This document shows, one piece after another, positions 37,041-45,806 of a stretch of 64,000 nt of DNA; the stretch's first letter is position 1; each line of letters opens with the position of its first letter. Origin of the DNA: Vibrio pacinii DSM 19139. Lineage in GTDB: Bacteria > Pseudomonadota > Gammaproteobacteria > Enterobacterales > Vibrionaceae. The translations under genes were made by a program, and so were the position numbers. Where the stretch lies: contig NZ_JONH01000005.1 in assembly GCF_000711795.1 (NCBI RefSeq), positions 62,001 through 126,000 on the forward strand, read 5' to 3'. The notes under the pieces are model-generated. The model was given only the letters and a program-made list of their open reading frames with translations. It made no database searches and was not told where the DNA came from.

Positions 37041-39752
37041 CTATTTGTTTGAGCCGGGACGATTAGGTGCATACAAACGCAAACGGTTAGCATTTGTTAC
37101 AACGGTGATAGATGATAGAGACATTGCCGCCCCAGCAAGGATTGGACTAAGAAGCCACCCGGTAAACGGAAACAATAATCCAGCAGCAACCGGAATACCC
37201 AGTGTATTGTAGATAAATGCCCCCCATAGATTCTGCTTAATGTTTTGCATCGTTGCACTGCTAATCGCAATAACATCAGAAATACCATGTAAAGAGCTAC
37301 GCATTAAGGTTATATCGGCACTTTCAATTGCAACATCAGTACCACTACCTATCGCAAATCCAACGTCGGATTGGGCAAGTGCCGGGGCGTCATTAATGCC
37401 ATCACCCACCATACCTACAACTTTCCCTTCAGCTTGCAACGCTTTAATCCAGGATAGTTTGTCTTCAGGCATTAGCTCTGCATAAAACTCATCGATGTTT
37501 GCCAGATCTGCAACAGCTTTTGCAGTATTTTTATTGTCACCGGTAAGCATAACGACATGGATCCCTTGCCTATGAAAACGGTCAATTGCCTTTTGTGCAT
37601 CTTCCCGAATAGGATCGCTAATACCGAACAACGCTTTAATACGGTCGTCAACAGCAAAATATACAACAGTATTTGCAGCTTGTTCCCATTGCTTTGCGAA
37701 CTCACGTATACGCTTTGTGTCCAGGTTAAACTGCTTCATGAGCTTTTCGTTGCCAAGAAGTAACCTTTTTCCTTCGTACGAAGCTTGCACTCCCATTCCA
37801 GTTAGAGATGTGAATTCAGAAACCGTGGGATCCGCAGTGACTTGCTCTTTATGCTCTCTAGCAAAGTTCGTTAACGCTTGAGCTAATGGATGGTTAGAGC
37901 CTCTTTCAATCGCTTCAACTAGCGGTAGTATGATTTTATCTTCTGAATATCGAAGGAAGTTTGTCACCTCTGGCTTGCCTTGTGTGATGGTGCCGGTTTT
38001 ATCGAGAACTACAACATCCAGCTCACTCGCCCGCTGTAAGGCTTCCCCGTTTCTAATTAAGCCTCCAAACTCAGCTGCTTTCCCTACGCCTATCATCGTT
38101 GATATTGGAGTGGCAAGCCCAAGAGCGCAGGGACAAGCGATAATAAGTACCGATGTTGATGCAACGATCATATAAACCAGTGTTGGTTGTGGCCCCACGT
38201 TATACCAGGCTAACGCTGTTATGATGGATACAATCATGACTGCTGGAACAAAAACTGCCGAAACCTTGTCTGCTAAATGACTTATAGGTGGTTTCGAGTT
38301 CTGAGCATTGGACACCATATTGATAATTTGAGCCAAAATGGTATCACTTCCCACCTTCTTGGCCTCAAAAACAAAGCTACCCTGACCATTAATTGTCCCT
38401 GCGGACACGAAACTCTCGGGATTCTTTTCAACTGGAATAGGCTCACCGGTCAACATTGATTCATCAATAGTTGTATGACCTTCGATGAGTACACCATCAA
38501 CTGGAATTTTTTCTCCCGCTCTTACGCGAATCTTATCGCCTGCAACTACTTCTTCAACAGGAAGCGAAACTTCTTGGCCGCTACGAATAACCAAGGCCGT
38601 TTTCACTCTTAAGTCTAGTAGTCGTTTTATAGCCTGCGATGTTCTGCCTCTGGCTTTCAGCTCGAGTGCTTGCCCCAGGTTTATCAAGCCGATGATCATA
38701 GCGGTTGCTTCAAAGTAGAGGTGTCTGGCGCTCTCTGGTAACCATTGTGGTCCCACTACGACAGCCATTGAGTAGAGCCATGCCGTACCCGTACCAAGAG
38801 CGATAAGGGTATCCATATTGGCATTGCGATTTATAAATGCCTTCCATGCACCGGTGAAGAAGTGCTTTCCGGCTAATAGCAGAATAAAAAAAGTTAACAG
38901 GCCGACAACGAGCCACACGAATTGCTCTGAGGTGGTGTTTACGTTCATTGGACCACCTAGGAGACCATAACCCATCAAAGGGATCCCTAGTCCAAGCCCA
39001 ACAATGCTTTGCTTTATTTTTGAATGATACTCTTTTGCCTCTCGCTCCGTTTTTGCATCCGCCGCAGCGTCTTCATCGACGATTTCACTTGCGTCATAAC
39101 CTGCTGCCTGTATGGTTTGAATCAAAGACGGAGTTGATTCATAGGATTTTATCGCCGCGGTGCGGTTAGCAAAGTTAATATTAACGGTTTTAACCCCGGG
39201 TAATGTCATCAATGCCTTTTCAATAGTGCTGACACAGCTGGCACACGTGACCCCCACTAGTGCTAGCTTAGTTGTGGTCTCCTGGCTCTTGCTGGTTGCA
39301 TGAGTAACATGTGATTTGGCGATATTAGAAGGACTATCGCTTTCTTCTGTGTCACCGTATCCTAAGTCGCGCAGAATGTTTTCGATTTCTGAGTTGGTGG
39401 CAATACTGTTTACCACTAACTCTTGATTAGCAATATCTATAGACACGTCAGCATCGGAGTCAATACTTCTAATAGCGTTCGTTATTTTATTAACGCAGTT
39501 TTGGCAGGATACGTTAAATAATGTCGTTTCGTAACGATGTTTTGCTAATAGAGCAGCAGAATATCCGACGCTGGAAATCTCTGGTACCGCTTGCTCCGGT
39601 TGCAACGAGGTAATTAAAACAGCTTTGTCTTTACTTTCATTAATCGTCACTGAGACATCAGGATCGCTCTCTCTTAAAGCATTATATATCTTGGCAACAC
39701 AACTACTGCAATTAACACCAGTTAGTGCGAGAGAAAATTGTCTAGTCTTCAT
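37041..39752 (-). CDS. copA: Cu(I)-translocating P1B-type ATPase with three N-terminal metal domains
   Basis: Exports cytosolic copper. Three heavy-metal-associated domains start with CxxC at Cys15/18 (GVNCSSC), Cys83/86 (NVSCQNC) and Cys170/173 (GVTCASC); E. coli CopA has two. Then follow the membrane helices with the transport motif IACPCALGLA, the phosphorylation site DKTGTITQGKPEV, the SNHPLAQAL nucleotide motif and MVGDGINDAPALAQSDVG. The length of 903 is long for the family because of the third domain and a Ser/Thr-rich linker. It overlaps the end of the MerR gene by 11 bases. Confidence 0.95.
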   Translation of the reverse strand: MKTRQFSLALTGVNCSSCVAKIYNALRESDPDVSVTINESKDKAVLITSLQPEQAVPEISSVGYSAALLAKHRYETTLFNVSCQNCVNKITNAIRSIDSDADVSIDIANQELVVNSIATNSEIENILRDLGYGDTEESDSPSNIAKSHVTHATSKSQETTTKLALVGVTCASCVSTIEKALMTLPGVKTVNINFANRTAAIKSYESTPSLIQTIQAAGYDASEIVDEDAAADAKTEREAKEYHSKIKQSIVGLGLGIPLMGYGLLGGPMNVNTTSEQFVWLVVGLLTFFILLLAGKHFFTGAWKAFINRNANMDTLIALGTGTAWLYSMAVVVGPQWLPESARHLYFEATAMIIGLINLGQALELKARGRTSQAIKRLLDLRVKTALVIRSGQEVSLPVEEVVAGDKIRVRAGEKIPVDGVLIEGHTTIDESMLTGEPIPVEKNPESFVSAGTINGQGSFVFEAKKVGSDTILAQIINMVSNAQNSKPPISHLADKVSAVFVPAVMIVSIITALAWYNVGPQPTLVYMIVASTSVLIIACPCALGLATPISTMIGVGKAAEFGGLIRNGEALQRASELDVVVLDKTGTITQGKPEVTNFLRYSEDKIILPLVEAIERGSNHPLAQALTNFAREHKEQVTADPTVSEFTSLTGMGVQASYEGKRLLLGNEKLMKQFNLDTKRIREFAKQWEQAANTVVYFAVDDRIKALFGISDPIREDAQKAIDRFHRQGIHVVMLTGDNKNTAKAVADLANIDEFYAELMPEDKLSWIKALQAEGKVVGMVGDGINDAPALAQSDVGFAIGSGTDVAIESADITLMRSSLHGISDVIAISSATMQNIKQNLWGAFIYNTLGIPVAAGLLFPFTGWLLSPILAGAAMSLSSITVVTNANRLRLYAPNRPGSNK

Positions 39753-40188
39753 TTTGAATCTCCTGAGACTCTGTTTTAGAATGCTTTCCTGACCAGTCTT
39801 CGATCAGGCAGCATATCGCTTTACCATCGGGAATCATGTCGGGCTCGAGCTCCCACTCAGCATAAGTTTCTTCCATTAATTCAAGGTGCTGCTGATACTC
39901 GATGATTTTTTGTTTGGTCTCTGAGATTTTTTCGCAAAGCATCTGTCGTACTGTTGGACAAGGTGTCTTACCTTTCTGAGAATACTCAATGATCTCTTCA
40001 ATTTGACCAAGGCTAAATCCGATGTTTCGTGCATGAGAAATGAAGCGCAACCTGTCCAACGCACTATTTGGATAGATCTTATAACCATTGTTTGGATCTT
40101 TTGTCGCAGATAGCAGCCCCTTTCTGGTATAAAACCTAACCGTTTCAGCAGTAACGCCAGCCGCCTTGGCGATTTCAGATGTCAGCAT
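39742..40188 (-). CDS. MerR-family metal-responsive regulator
   Basis: The N-terminal winged helix (SEIAKAAGVTAETVRFYTRK, then GYKIYP) is followed by the dimerisation helix and Cys residues at 77 (TPCPTV), 85, 126 and 127 (AICCLIEDW). The CC pair and Cys77 resemble the ZntR/CadR-type sensors more than CueR (two Cys), yet the target is a copper ATPase by its CPC motif. The regulator is the first gene of the operon, so it probably activates its own promoter at 40346-40377 when metal binds. Confidence 0.88.
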   Translation of the reverse strand: MLTSEIAKAAGVTAETVRFYTRKGLLSATKDPNNGYKIYPNSALDRLRFISHARNIGFSLGQIEEIIEYSQKGKTPCPTVRQMLCEKISETKQKIIEYQQHLELMEETYAEWELEPDMIPDGKAICCLIEDWSGKHSKTESQEIQNED

Positions 40189-40345
40189 GTTTTAATCTCC
40201 CAATGACAATTACAACTCAATGTTTGAATATGATTTCTAATCAACCAAACAAAAAAGCTATAAAGAAAATGATCATGGCCAAAAAAACTTTTAGCAACAA
40301 CTCGTATTGTACTTCTCAACGTGCAGTTCTTATGGCCTTAAGAGG

Positions 40346-40377
40346 ATTGTAGAACCTGTGTGCAGCACATAGGTCAA
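40346..40377 (-). promoter_or_regulatory. MerR-type promoter with 20-bp spacer and dyad operator
   Basis: On the minus strand TTGACC (40377-40372) and TACAAT (40351-40346) are separated by 20 bases, the over-long spacing that MerR proteins correct. Inside lies the dyad ACCTATGTG-CTG-CACACAGGT (40374-40354), symmetric at all but one position. It is about 160 bases before the regulator gene and would drive merR-copA-micropeptide-cyt b561. Confidence 0.82.
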
Positions 40378-40395
40378 GCTTTTTTGACAAATACA

Positions 40396-40541
40396 CAAAG
40401 ATAGATTTAACTGCTTAGAGAAAACTCAAACACAACAGGATAACTAGGCTCCTTTGTCGTAGATGCATGGGCGAGGGTGGCTGGTGATGACTACGAAGAA
40501 GCAAATTGATTAGTTCATTTTTCAAAGAAAAGGAATAATGT
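40396..40541 (+). pseudogene. Fragment of Gp2-like gene 1
   Basis: Nearly the same DNA as 33239-33388 inside Gp2-like gene 1: AAAGATAGATTTAACTG, then GCATGGGCGAGGGT, then GTTCATTTTTCAAAGA are shared. Stops and deletions show it is dead. It shows that the copper module was inserted into, or recombined with, a second copy of the array. Confidence 0.75.
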
Positions 40542-40549
40542 GTATGATT

Positions 40550-40584
40550 CATAGACATCCTTTCAACTATACTGGATGTCTATG
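40550..40584. repeat. Perfect 11-bp inverted repeat at IS junction
   Basis: CATAGACATCC (40550-40560) and GGATGTCTATG (40574-40584) pair around a 13-base loop. It lies between the Gp2 fragment and the IS481-like remnant and may be an IS end or a hairpin target. Confidence 0.5.
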
Positions 40585-40931
40585 GACAGGGAAATTCAGT
40601 AAAGACTACAGTGGGTAAAGATGTATGAGGAATGTGGTGATGCAGGCCTCGTATGTCGACGTTGTGGTATTTCCAGACCAACGTTGCGGAAGTGAACAAG
40701 TCGATACAAGTAGGATGGAATCGCTGATCTGGAAAGCCAGAGCAGACGGCCTTATTCTTCTCCCGATATCAAAATAACGGATGAAACAAGAGTATTGATC
40801 ATTGAGATGCGTGTGAAACGTAATCTAGGGGCGCGGCGCTTGCAAACTGAACTAATTCGGCTTCACCAAGTACGCCTAAGCACAGCGACTATCCACAAGG
40901 TACTGTCAGAAGCTTCCGGCGTTTTTCAAGA
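40582..40931 (+). pseudogene. IS481-family transposase remnant (N-terminal part)
   Basis: In one frame WVKMYEECGDAGLVCRRCGI and then SRPTLRK match the helix-turn-helix start of IS481 transposases, and DETRVLIIEMRVKRNLGARR then LQTELIRLHQ the following linker. In-frame stops stand at three places (after MDREIQ, RPTLRK and TSRYK). The catalytic DDE half is missing, cut off by the IS3-type fragment. Confidence 0.72.
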
Positions 40932-40955
40932 CAGTTGTCACTACTTGCGTAATTC

Positions 40956-41305
40956 TTAAGCGGCTTCTTTTTCTGGATTCAGCTGAACCTCTCCGACCGG
41001 CTCACAGTTCCTAATATCCCGTGACCAGCGTTCTGGTTTCTGCTTTCTATGCTCCTTCAACACTTCTGCTCGACGGCTTAATACCGCTGTATCCTGCCCG
41101 CTATGGCGTTCTGCTGGGGTCACGTAATTCAAGCGACTATGCTTGTGTTCGGTGTTGTACCAAGTAACGAAGGTCTCAACCCATATACGGCTTGCTTCAA
41201 GACTGTCAAAGCCGTTTGACGGCCAACTCGGCACATACTTTAGTGTGCGGAACAGTGACTCCACATAGGGGTTATCATCACTGACTCTTGGACGGCTGTA
41301 AGAAG
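40956..41305 (-). pseudogene. IS3-family transposase C-terminal fragment
   Basis: SYSRPRVSDDNPYVESLFRT followed by LKYVPSWPSNGFDSLEASR is the end of the IS3-type integrase core, with the last catalytic Glu in ESLFRTLKY. WYNTEHKHSRLNYVTPAERH and a basic end follow. The 5' two thirds are gone; the match stops near 41305 where another gene's start begins. Confidence 0.85.
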
Positions 41306-41358
41306 GCGGTCACCCCAGCTATCCCTAAAACAATACGTTCAAACATAGATACAATCAT
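41278..41358 (-). pseudogene. Truncated gene start, divergent from the AraC regulator
   Basis: ATG at 41358 with a strong GGAG ribosome binding site begins MIVSMFERIVLGIAGVT, a likely membrane-segment start. The frame runs into the IS3 fragment after about 17 codons and stops at 41278. It looks like the AraC regulator's former target, broken by the insertion. Confidence 0.6.
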
Positions 41359-41453
41359 GGTGCAATCTCCTTCTAGATTTTATGACATCATTGGATTTAC
41401 TGACTAGAGCCACAAAACTGCGGCAGGCAGTGAACGTTGTTTATTAGACCAAA

Positions 41454-42479
41454 TTGGGCGATGATTTAATTGACAGAAAGTCGCTGAACGTTTGCAGGAA
41501 GTACATATTGATGGACGATAGAAGAACACAAGCCATGGCGAAGTTTGAACAAAACAGGCGCCAGGATGAGGAAGTCAGCTCTCCGCTCAGTCAACTGAAA
41601 ATGAGTAGCGTTTTTTATACTTACTCAACGTTGAAGCAACCTTGGGGGGTGAAGATCCCTGCTATTCCCTCTAGTACAATGTTTCACTTGGTGCTAGAAG
41701 GCAAAGCGTTAGTTTCTGCGTATGGTGCACGCGTAAAGCTGGGGCCTGGTGACTTTATTTTGCTACCACGAGGTACCGGCCATGACATCGTTGACGTCAA
41801 TAACACACAAGCCAGTGACCTGTTTGACAATGATATCGAAAAAATCACCGAACACTATGAGCGTTTAACTACGACTGGTGAAGGTGCGTTGACGACGACT
41901 CTGTGCGGCACGGTGTTGTTTGATAATGAGGTGACGACATCCATCATTCAATCAATGCCGGATTATATTTTGGTGCCGTCACAATCCCCAGCGCACCAAA
42001 CCATCGAAAGTGTGGTCCAATCGATACACAGAGAAACTGAAAATGAGGATTATGGCGCAGGACTTATTGTCTCTAAGTTGGCGGATGTATTAATCCTTCA
42101 ATGTATTCGTGCTTGGGTGAATGAACTCTCTGATGAGCATCAGACTTGGCTACTGGCACATACAGATAAGCGTCTTTCTCGTGCGATGAAAAAAATACAT
42201 GGAGACCCCTCTGCGCATATCGATATTGAGTCTTTAGCTGAGTTATCTGGTATGTCTCGTACCAGCTTCATTGATTATTTTAAGAAAATCGTGGGTCAGA
42301 CGCCTAAGAAGTACATTACACATTGGCGCTTATCGTTAGCGCGAGAGCGCTTGTTGCATGGCAATGAGCATATTCTCAATATTGCACTCGATGTTGGCTA
42401 TCAATCTGAAGCCGCGTTCAGCCGTGCATATAAGAGTAAGTATGGAGTGTCACCATCTTATTCTAAGAAAACCGGATAA
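41454..42479 (+). CDS. AraC-family regulator with cupin-type sensor domain
   Basis: An N-terminal cupin-like domain of the AraC_binding group (MFHLVLEGKALVSAYG; LGPGDFILLPRGTGHDI) covers about 50-220 and two helix-turn-helix motifs about 240-341 (DIESLAELSGMSRTSFIDYF; ILNIALDVGYQSEAAFSRAY). Starts at 41454, 41511 and 41535 are possible; none has a strong ribosome binding site. Regulators of this type usually control a neighbouring oxidoreductase or efflux gene. Here the divergent neighbour is truncated, and the convergent NmrA-like gene downstream may be another target. Confidence 0.87.
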   Translation: MGDDLIDRKSLNVCRKYILMDDRRTQAMAKFEQNRRQDEEVSSPLSQLKMSSVFYTYSTLKQPWGVKIPAIPSSTMFHLVLEGKALVSAYGARVKLGPGDFILLPRGTGHDIVDVNNTQASDLFDNDIEKITEHYERLTTTGEGALTTTLCGTVLFDNEVTTSIIQSMPDYILVPSQSPAHQTIESVVQSIHRETENEDYGAGLIVSKLADVLILQCIRAWVNELSDEHQTWLLAHTDKRLSRAMKKIHGDPSAHIDIESLAELSGMSRTSFIDYFKKIVGQTPKKYITHWRLSLARERLLHGNEHILNIALDVGYQSEAAFSRAYKSKYGVSPSYSKKTG

Positions 42480-42572
42480 CACTGTTTACCGTTTTATCTA
42501 GGGAACGGCGGGCAACCCGATGTAAACTCGGGCTGCTCAATGGTGATAGTTGAATCTCCCGTCCTGAATGCT

Positions 42573-43400
42573 CTATCCCCAGTAACCTCCTTCAATGGTT
42601 TTGGTGACATAGTCTGAGAACTTTGTCGGTTTGGTGCCAGTGGCTTCCTCGACACCATACGCAAGGTTTGAGTTACGCCCGTCAAAGACAACAGTGAAGA
42701 GCTCATTAAGAAGCCATTGGTAATCTTCTGGTACGTTTTGCTCTTTGAGGATGTTTAGGTAGTCATCGATACTGACCGAGGTAAATTTAATCTCTTTGTT
42801 GAGCTGTTTGGAAATCTCATCAACGCAGTCCTGAAAGGTCAGTAACTCAGGACCGGTCACCTCATACAGGCGGTTGCGCTTGCTTGGGTCAACCAGAGTG
42901 GCCACCGCTACTTCTGCAATGTCATCCGTGTCAATGAAGGGCTCTGGTGTGTTTCCAGCAGGTAATATTAAGTGGCCGTTCAAGATGCCTTCTACCATAA
43001 AGCTTTCGCTAAAGTTTTGTGCAAACCAAGAAGCGCGAACCACATTCCATTCAAGGCCACTGTTGATAAGAACTTGCTCCGCTCTTTCAGCTCCGTCTTC
43101 ACCACGTCCAGAAAGCAAGACAACATGCTCAACGCCCTCGGCTTTCGCCACTTCGATAAATGCGCGGATATCACTTTCTGCATTGGGTACGGCAAGGTCG
43201 GGCTGATAAGTCACGTACGCTGATTTTGCGCCTTTTAAGGCGCCAGGCCAAGTTGCTCTATTTTCCCAGTCAAAGCAAGTCGAGGTGCTGCGGGAGACTG
43301 GGCGAGTCTCAAAGCCAAGTTCAATGAGTCTTTTGTTGACACGAACACCGGTTTTTGCATTTTTTCCGATGATGACAATAGGGGTAGATGGATTGTTCAT
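42573..43400 (-). CDS. NmrA-like NAD(P)-binding oxidoreductase (atypical SDR)
   Basis: A Rossmann protein starting MNNPSTPIVIIGKNAKTG with the glycine-poor dinucleotide motif IGKNAKTGVRV and VVLLSGRGEDGAERAEQVL. FIDTDDIAEVAVATL matches NmrA/QOR2-type proteins, which sense NADP or reduce quinones. I choose the start at 43400: GAGGAGATCC lies just upstream, while the open frame to 43451 lacks a site. It converges with the AraC gene. Confidence 0.85.
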   Translation of the reverse strand: MNNPSTPIVIIGKNAKTGVRVNKRLIELGFETRPVSRSTSTCFDWENRATWPGALKGAKSAYVTYQPDLAVPNAESDIRAFIEVAKAEGVEHVVLLSGRGEDGAERAEQVLINSGLEWNVVRASWFAQNFSESFMVEGILNGHLILPAGNTPEPFIDTDDIAEVAVATLVDPSKRNRLYEVTGPELLTFQDCVDEISKQLNKEIKFTSVSIDDYLNILKEQNVPEDYQWLLNELFTVVFDGRNSNLAYGVEEATGTKPTKFSDYVTKTIEGGYWG

Positions 43401-43496
43401 GATGGATCTCCTCGTGGGATTATGACGTGTTGTTGACGTGGTGTTCATCATGTCCTGAGAGTGCCTTTAGCGGAATGACGTTAAGTTCGTATTTGT

Positions 43497-43700
43497 TTGC
43501 ATAAAGTTCAAAATTGGAGAAAGGGGACGATACATGGGGTTGAGGTTTTAATCACTCGAAATGAACCTTTGTACATATGTCGTCTTGATGACAAGCCTTG
43601 TGACCTCATGGAGATGACTAGTTCCAACGACAATGTCGCTATTCCTGAACGAAACGTTATAAAAAACGGACTTTCAGTCAAGTGGAGATGGAGCGGTTGA
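43497..43700 (+). CDS. Doubtful small ORF (67 aa)
   Basis: A TTG-start frame reading GVEVLITRNEPLYICRLDDK in the middle. It looks protein-like, but it has no ribosome binding site, a rare start and no recognised family. It may be a remnant of a longer gene. The rest of 43401-43865 shows nothing clear. Confidence 0.22.
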   Translation: MHKVQNWRKGTIHGVEVLITRNEPLYICRLDDKPCDLMEMTSSNDNVAIPERNVIKNGLSVKWRWSG

Positions 43701-43865
43701 GTATGATGTATCACGGTTACGCTAGAAGTCGATGCGTAATGAACGGATTTATCATAAATACTCGGTCCCAGGCAAGGAAGTGTGACGGACTTGGGGATGT
43801 CCAAGACCATTGGATGTTAGGGAAAATAATGTTTAGTGATAAGTAAGCGCAATAGGGAGATAGCT

Positions 43866-44321
43866 ATGGTTCGATTTCGTAACGCTCAGCAAGAAGATCT
43901 GACGTGCTTAGTGCACTTGCTCGCTGACGATCCGTTGGGTCGTGATAGAGAGGATAAGACCCAACCTTTAGATGAACGATATCAGCAAGCGTTTCAAACT
44001 ATATTGAGTAATGCGCAAAATCAAATGATTGTCGCGGAACTTGACAATGAGGTTGTTGGAATGTGCCAATTGACGTTCATTCCTTATTTGACCCATAAGG
44101 GAGGATGGCGATGCTTGATTGAAGGCGTCAGAGTGAAAGCGACAGTAAGAGGGCTGGGAGTTGGAACCGCACTGATTCACTATGCGCTCGATCTCGCGAA
44201 GGCATCAAACTGCATTATGGTCCAGTTGACCAGTGATAAATCTCGCCCTGAGGCTATCGCCTTTTATCGACGCTTAGGGTTTAGAGACAGCCACGAAGGT
44301 CTCAAACTACTCATCGGATAG
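43866..44321 (+). CDS. GNAT-family N-acetyltransferase
   Basis: The 151-residue protein has the acetyl-CoA motif VRGLGVGTALIHYALDLA near 107 and the C-terminal SRPEAIAFYRRLGFRDSHEG. GGGAG lies 6 bases before the ATG at 43866; the frame opens at a GTG 30 bases earlier. The substrate is unknown. Confidence 0.88.
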   Translation: MVRFRNAQQEDLTCLVHLLADDPLGRDREDKTQPLDERYQQAFQTILSNAQNQMIVAELDNEVVGMCQLTFIPYLTHKGGWRCLIEGVRVKATVRGLGVGTALIHYALDLAKASNCIMVQLTSDKSRPEAIAFYRRLGFRDSHEGLKLLIG

Positions 44322-44429
44322 TCTATCGTCTACTCCGGTTTCCTACACCTCAATTTTCTGTCGCACAGATGAAGACGAATGAATTCTATTTGGTAGGCTT
44401 CAACACTCTAGGACATGAAGGAAAAGAAA

Positions 44430-45512
44430 ATGAATGCTCGTCACGTAAAGCAACAGTTATTTGAAGAAAGTGGTCAGAATCTTATTGTGGGAAGAGTCAT
44501 TGACTGTCCCATTGAGCCTGAGCGGTTAGCACAAACAACAGCTGATTCCCCTTATGTTATCGAGGCTTTTGACAGCGGTTTGACAGCGGAAGTCTACAGA
44601 GTTCGTTTTGACAATAAGGACTTTACTCTTAAGAAGAAACGTCAAAGTGCAAAGGTGCAAAACTTAGATGGTCAATTTTCTTTTCTTAATGAGGTTCAGC
44701 GGCGTCAGGACTTTCAGAAGTTAAAAGCAGAGCGTCGTACTGGTCGGTCTCTTGATGGAATTGTGAATACCGTTTATGCCGACTATCGATTAGGGATCAT
44801 CTTATCTGAATGGATAGAAGGTGCGCCAATCCAAAACCTAACGACTGAAATACTCCAGCAACTGTTTTCGACTTTGATGATGTGTGAACAAAACGGATTG
44901 TTCGAATGGGACTTATGCTCTGGCAATTTGTTAGTTGACCATCATCAACAACTTAAATTGTTCGACTTTGGTTACATGTATGAGTTTGACCCTAGACGGG
45001 CATTTAATAGTAACGGAACGAACGATCCGCTATTTAACTTCTGTGAAAGGTTTGAGACGCGCTTCTTATCTGGATGGTTACTCGAGAAGGGGTATACCCA
45101 GGATAAGGCCCTCATTTTGTTTAGAGAGGTCAAAATGACCGCACTAAAAGCCATAGAGGATAAAATAACTTGGCTTGAGGGGAACGGTGGCGAGTCTTAT
45201 ATCATCGAATACTATCGTGGTATCCAGAGAGAGTTCAGCGAGGCCATTTCTAACCAATCAGTACTTGAGCGGTGTTTCTTAACAACCATGTTCCGCTCTC
45301 ATGTGCTTGATATTGAGGACGATCTGGAAGGCAAAAGTTGCACTGGCTTAACACTCAAGCGTATTGACGTCGTTCAAGAGATTCTCAATCATCATTTTTC
45401 ACTGCTTGAAAGCTACGGTGCCCTATTTTATCAGAATGAAGGAGCCTCGCAGGAAGCGTTGCGCCTTCGATATGAGCAGAAGCGGAAGCTAGCGGAAAGC
45501 TACCAGTTGTAA
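44430..45512 (+). CDS. Protein-kinase-fold protein of unknown substrate
   Basis: Residues 155-185 hold the kinase catalytic loop WDLCSGNLLVD (Asp161, Asn166) and metal motif LFDFGYM (DFG 179-181). A Lys-rich strand FTLKKKRQ near 65 may supply the ATP-binding Lys, and EWIEGAPIQ the hinge. So the ATP site looks complete. The C-terminal 180 residues are helical and unlike any domain I know. The start at 44430 has AAGGA upstream, better than the in-frame ATG at 44415. Possibilities are a small-molecule or protein kinase. It stands alone, 300 bases before the first MCP. Confidence 0.7.
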   Translation: MNARHVKQQLFEESGQNLIVGRVIDCPIEPERLAQTTADSPYVIEAFDSGLTAEVYRVRFDNKDFTLKKKRQSAKVQNLDGQFSFLNEVQRRQDFQKLKAERRTGRSLDGIVNTVYADYRLGIILSEWIEGAPIQNLTTEILQQLFSTLMMCEQNGLFEWDLCSGNLLVDHHQQLKLFDFGYMYEFDPRRAFNSNGTNDPLFNFCERFETRFLSGWLLEKGYTQDKALILFREVKMTALKAIEDKITWLEGNGGESYIIEYYRGIQREFSEAISNQSVLERCFLTTMFRSHVLDIEDDLEGKSCTGLTLKRIDVVQEILNHHFSLLESYGALFYQNEGASQEALRLRYEQKRKLAESYQL

Positions 45513-45677
45513 ATAGAGCGGAAGACATCAGTCTTACCTGATCCCCTAACCGTTAAATTTATCTAATTTTCCTACGTGAGCCGAACGATTTGCAAAGTTT
45601 CTTGGACTTTTTGTCAACCGTAATATCACTTTTATTAATACTATTGTTCTTATTGTCATTAGTTTTCTTGGCTTCAT

Positions 45678-45740
45678 TTGATCGATTTTTGAATCATTGT
45701 CTCATTAAAGCATTTGAATTTTTAATGAGATGTCGATCAA
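45678..45740. promoter_or_regulatory. Nested hairpin upstream of MCP 1
   Basis: The outer arms TTGATCGA (45678-45685) and TCGATCAA (45733-45740) enclose inner arms TCTCATTAAA (45700-45709) and TTTAATGAGA (45721-45730). A further palindrome, TAGGAATATTCCTA, lies at 45768-45781. They sit within 130 bases of the MCP start and may be regulator sites or a leader structure. Confidence 0.5.
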
Positions 45741-45806
45741 CTATTCATTGAAAAAATAAACTAAGTGTAGGAATATTCCTAAAGAAAGCGCTTTCACGGA
45801 GGGGTT

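Noticed and set aside
30435..41300. CRISPR array or known defence operon in the island
   Set aside because: No regularly spaced repeats and no Cas, restriction or reverse-transcriptase motifs were seen; the proteins present match Gp2-like, RNase H and copper functions.
43497..43700. 67-codon TTG-start ORF
   Set aside because: Not rejected outright, but no ribosome binding site or family; confidence kept very low.
45513..45806. Sigma-28 flagellar promoter before MCP 1
   Set aside because: GCCGAACG resembles a -10 element, but the distance to any -35-like TAAA is wrong.
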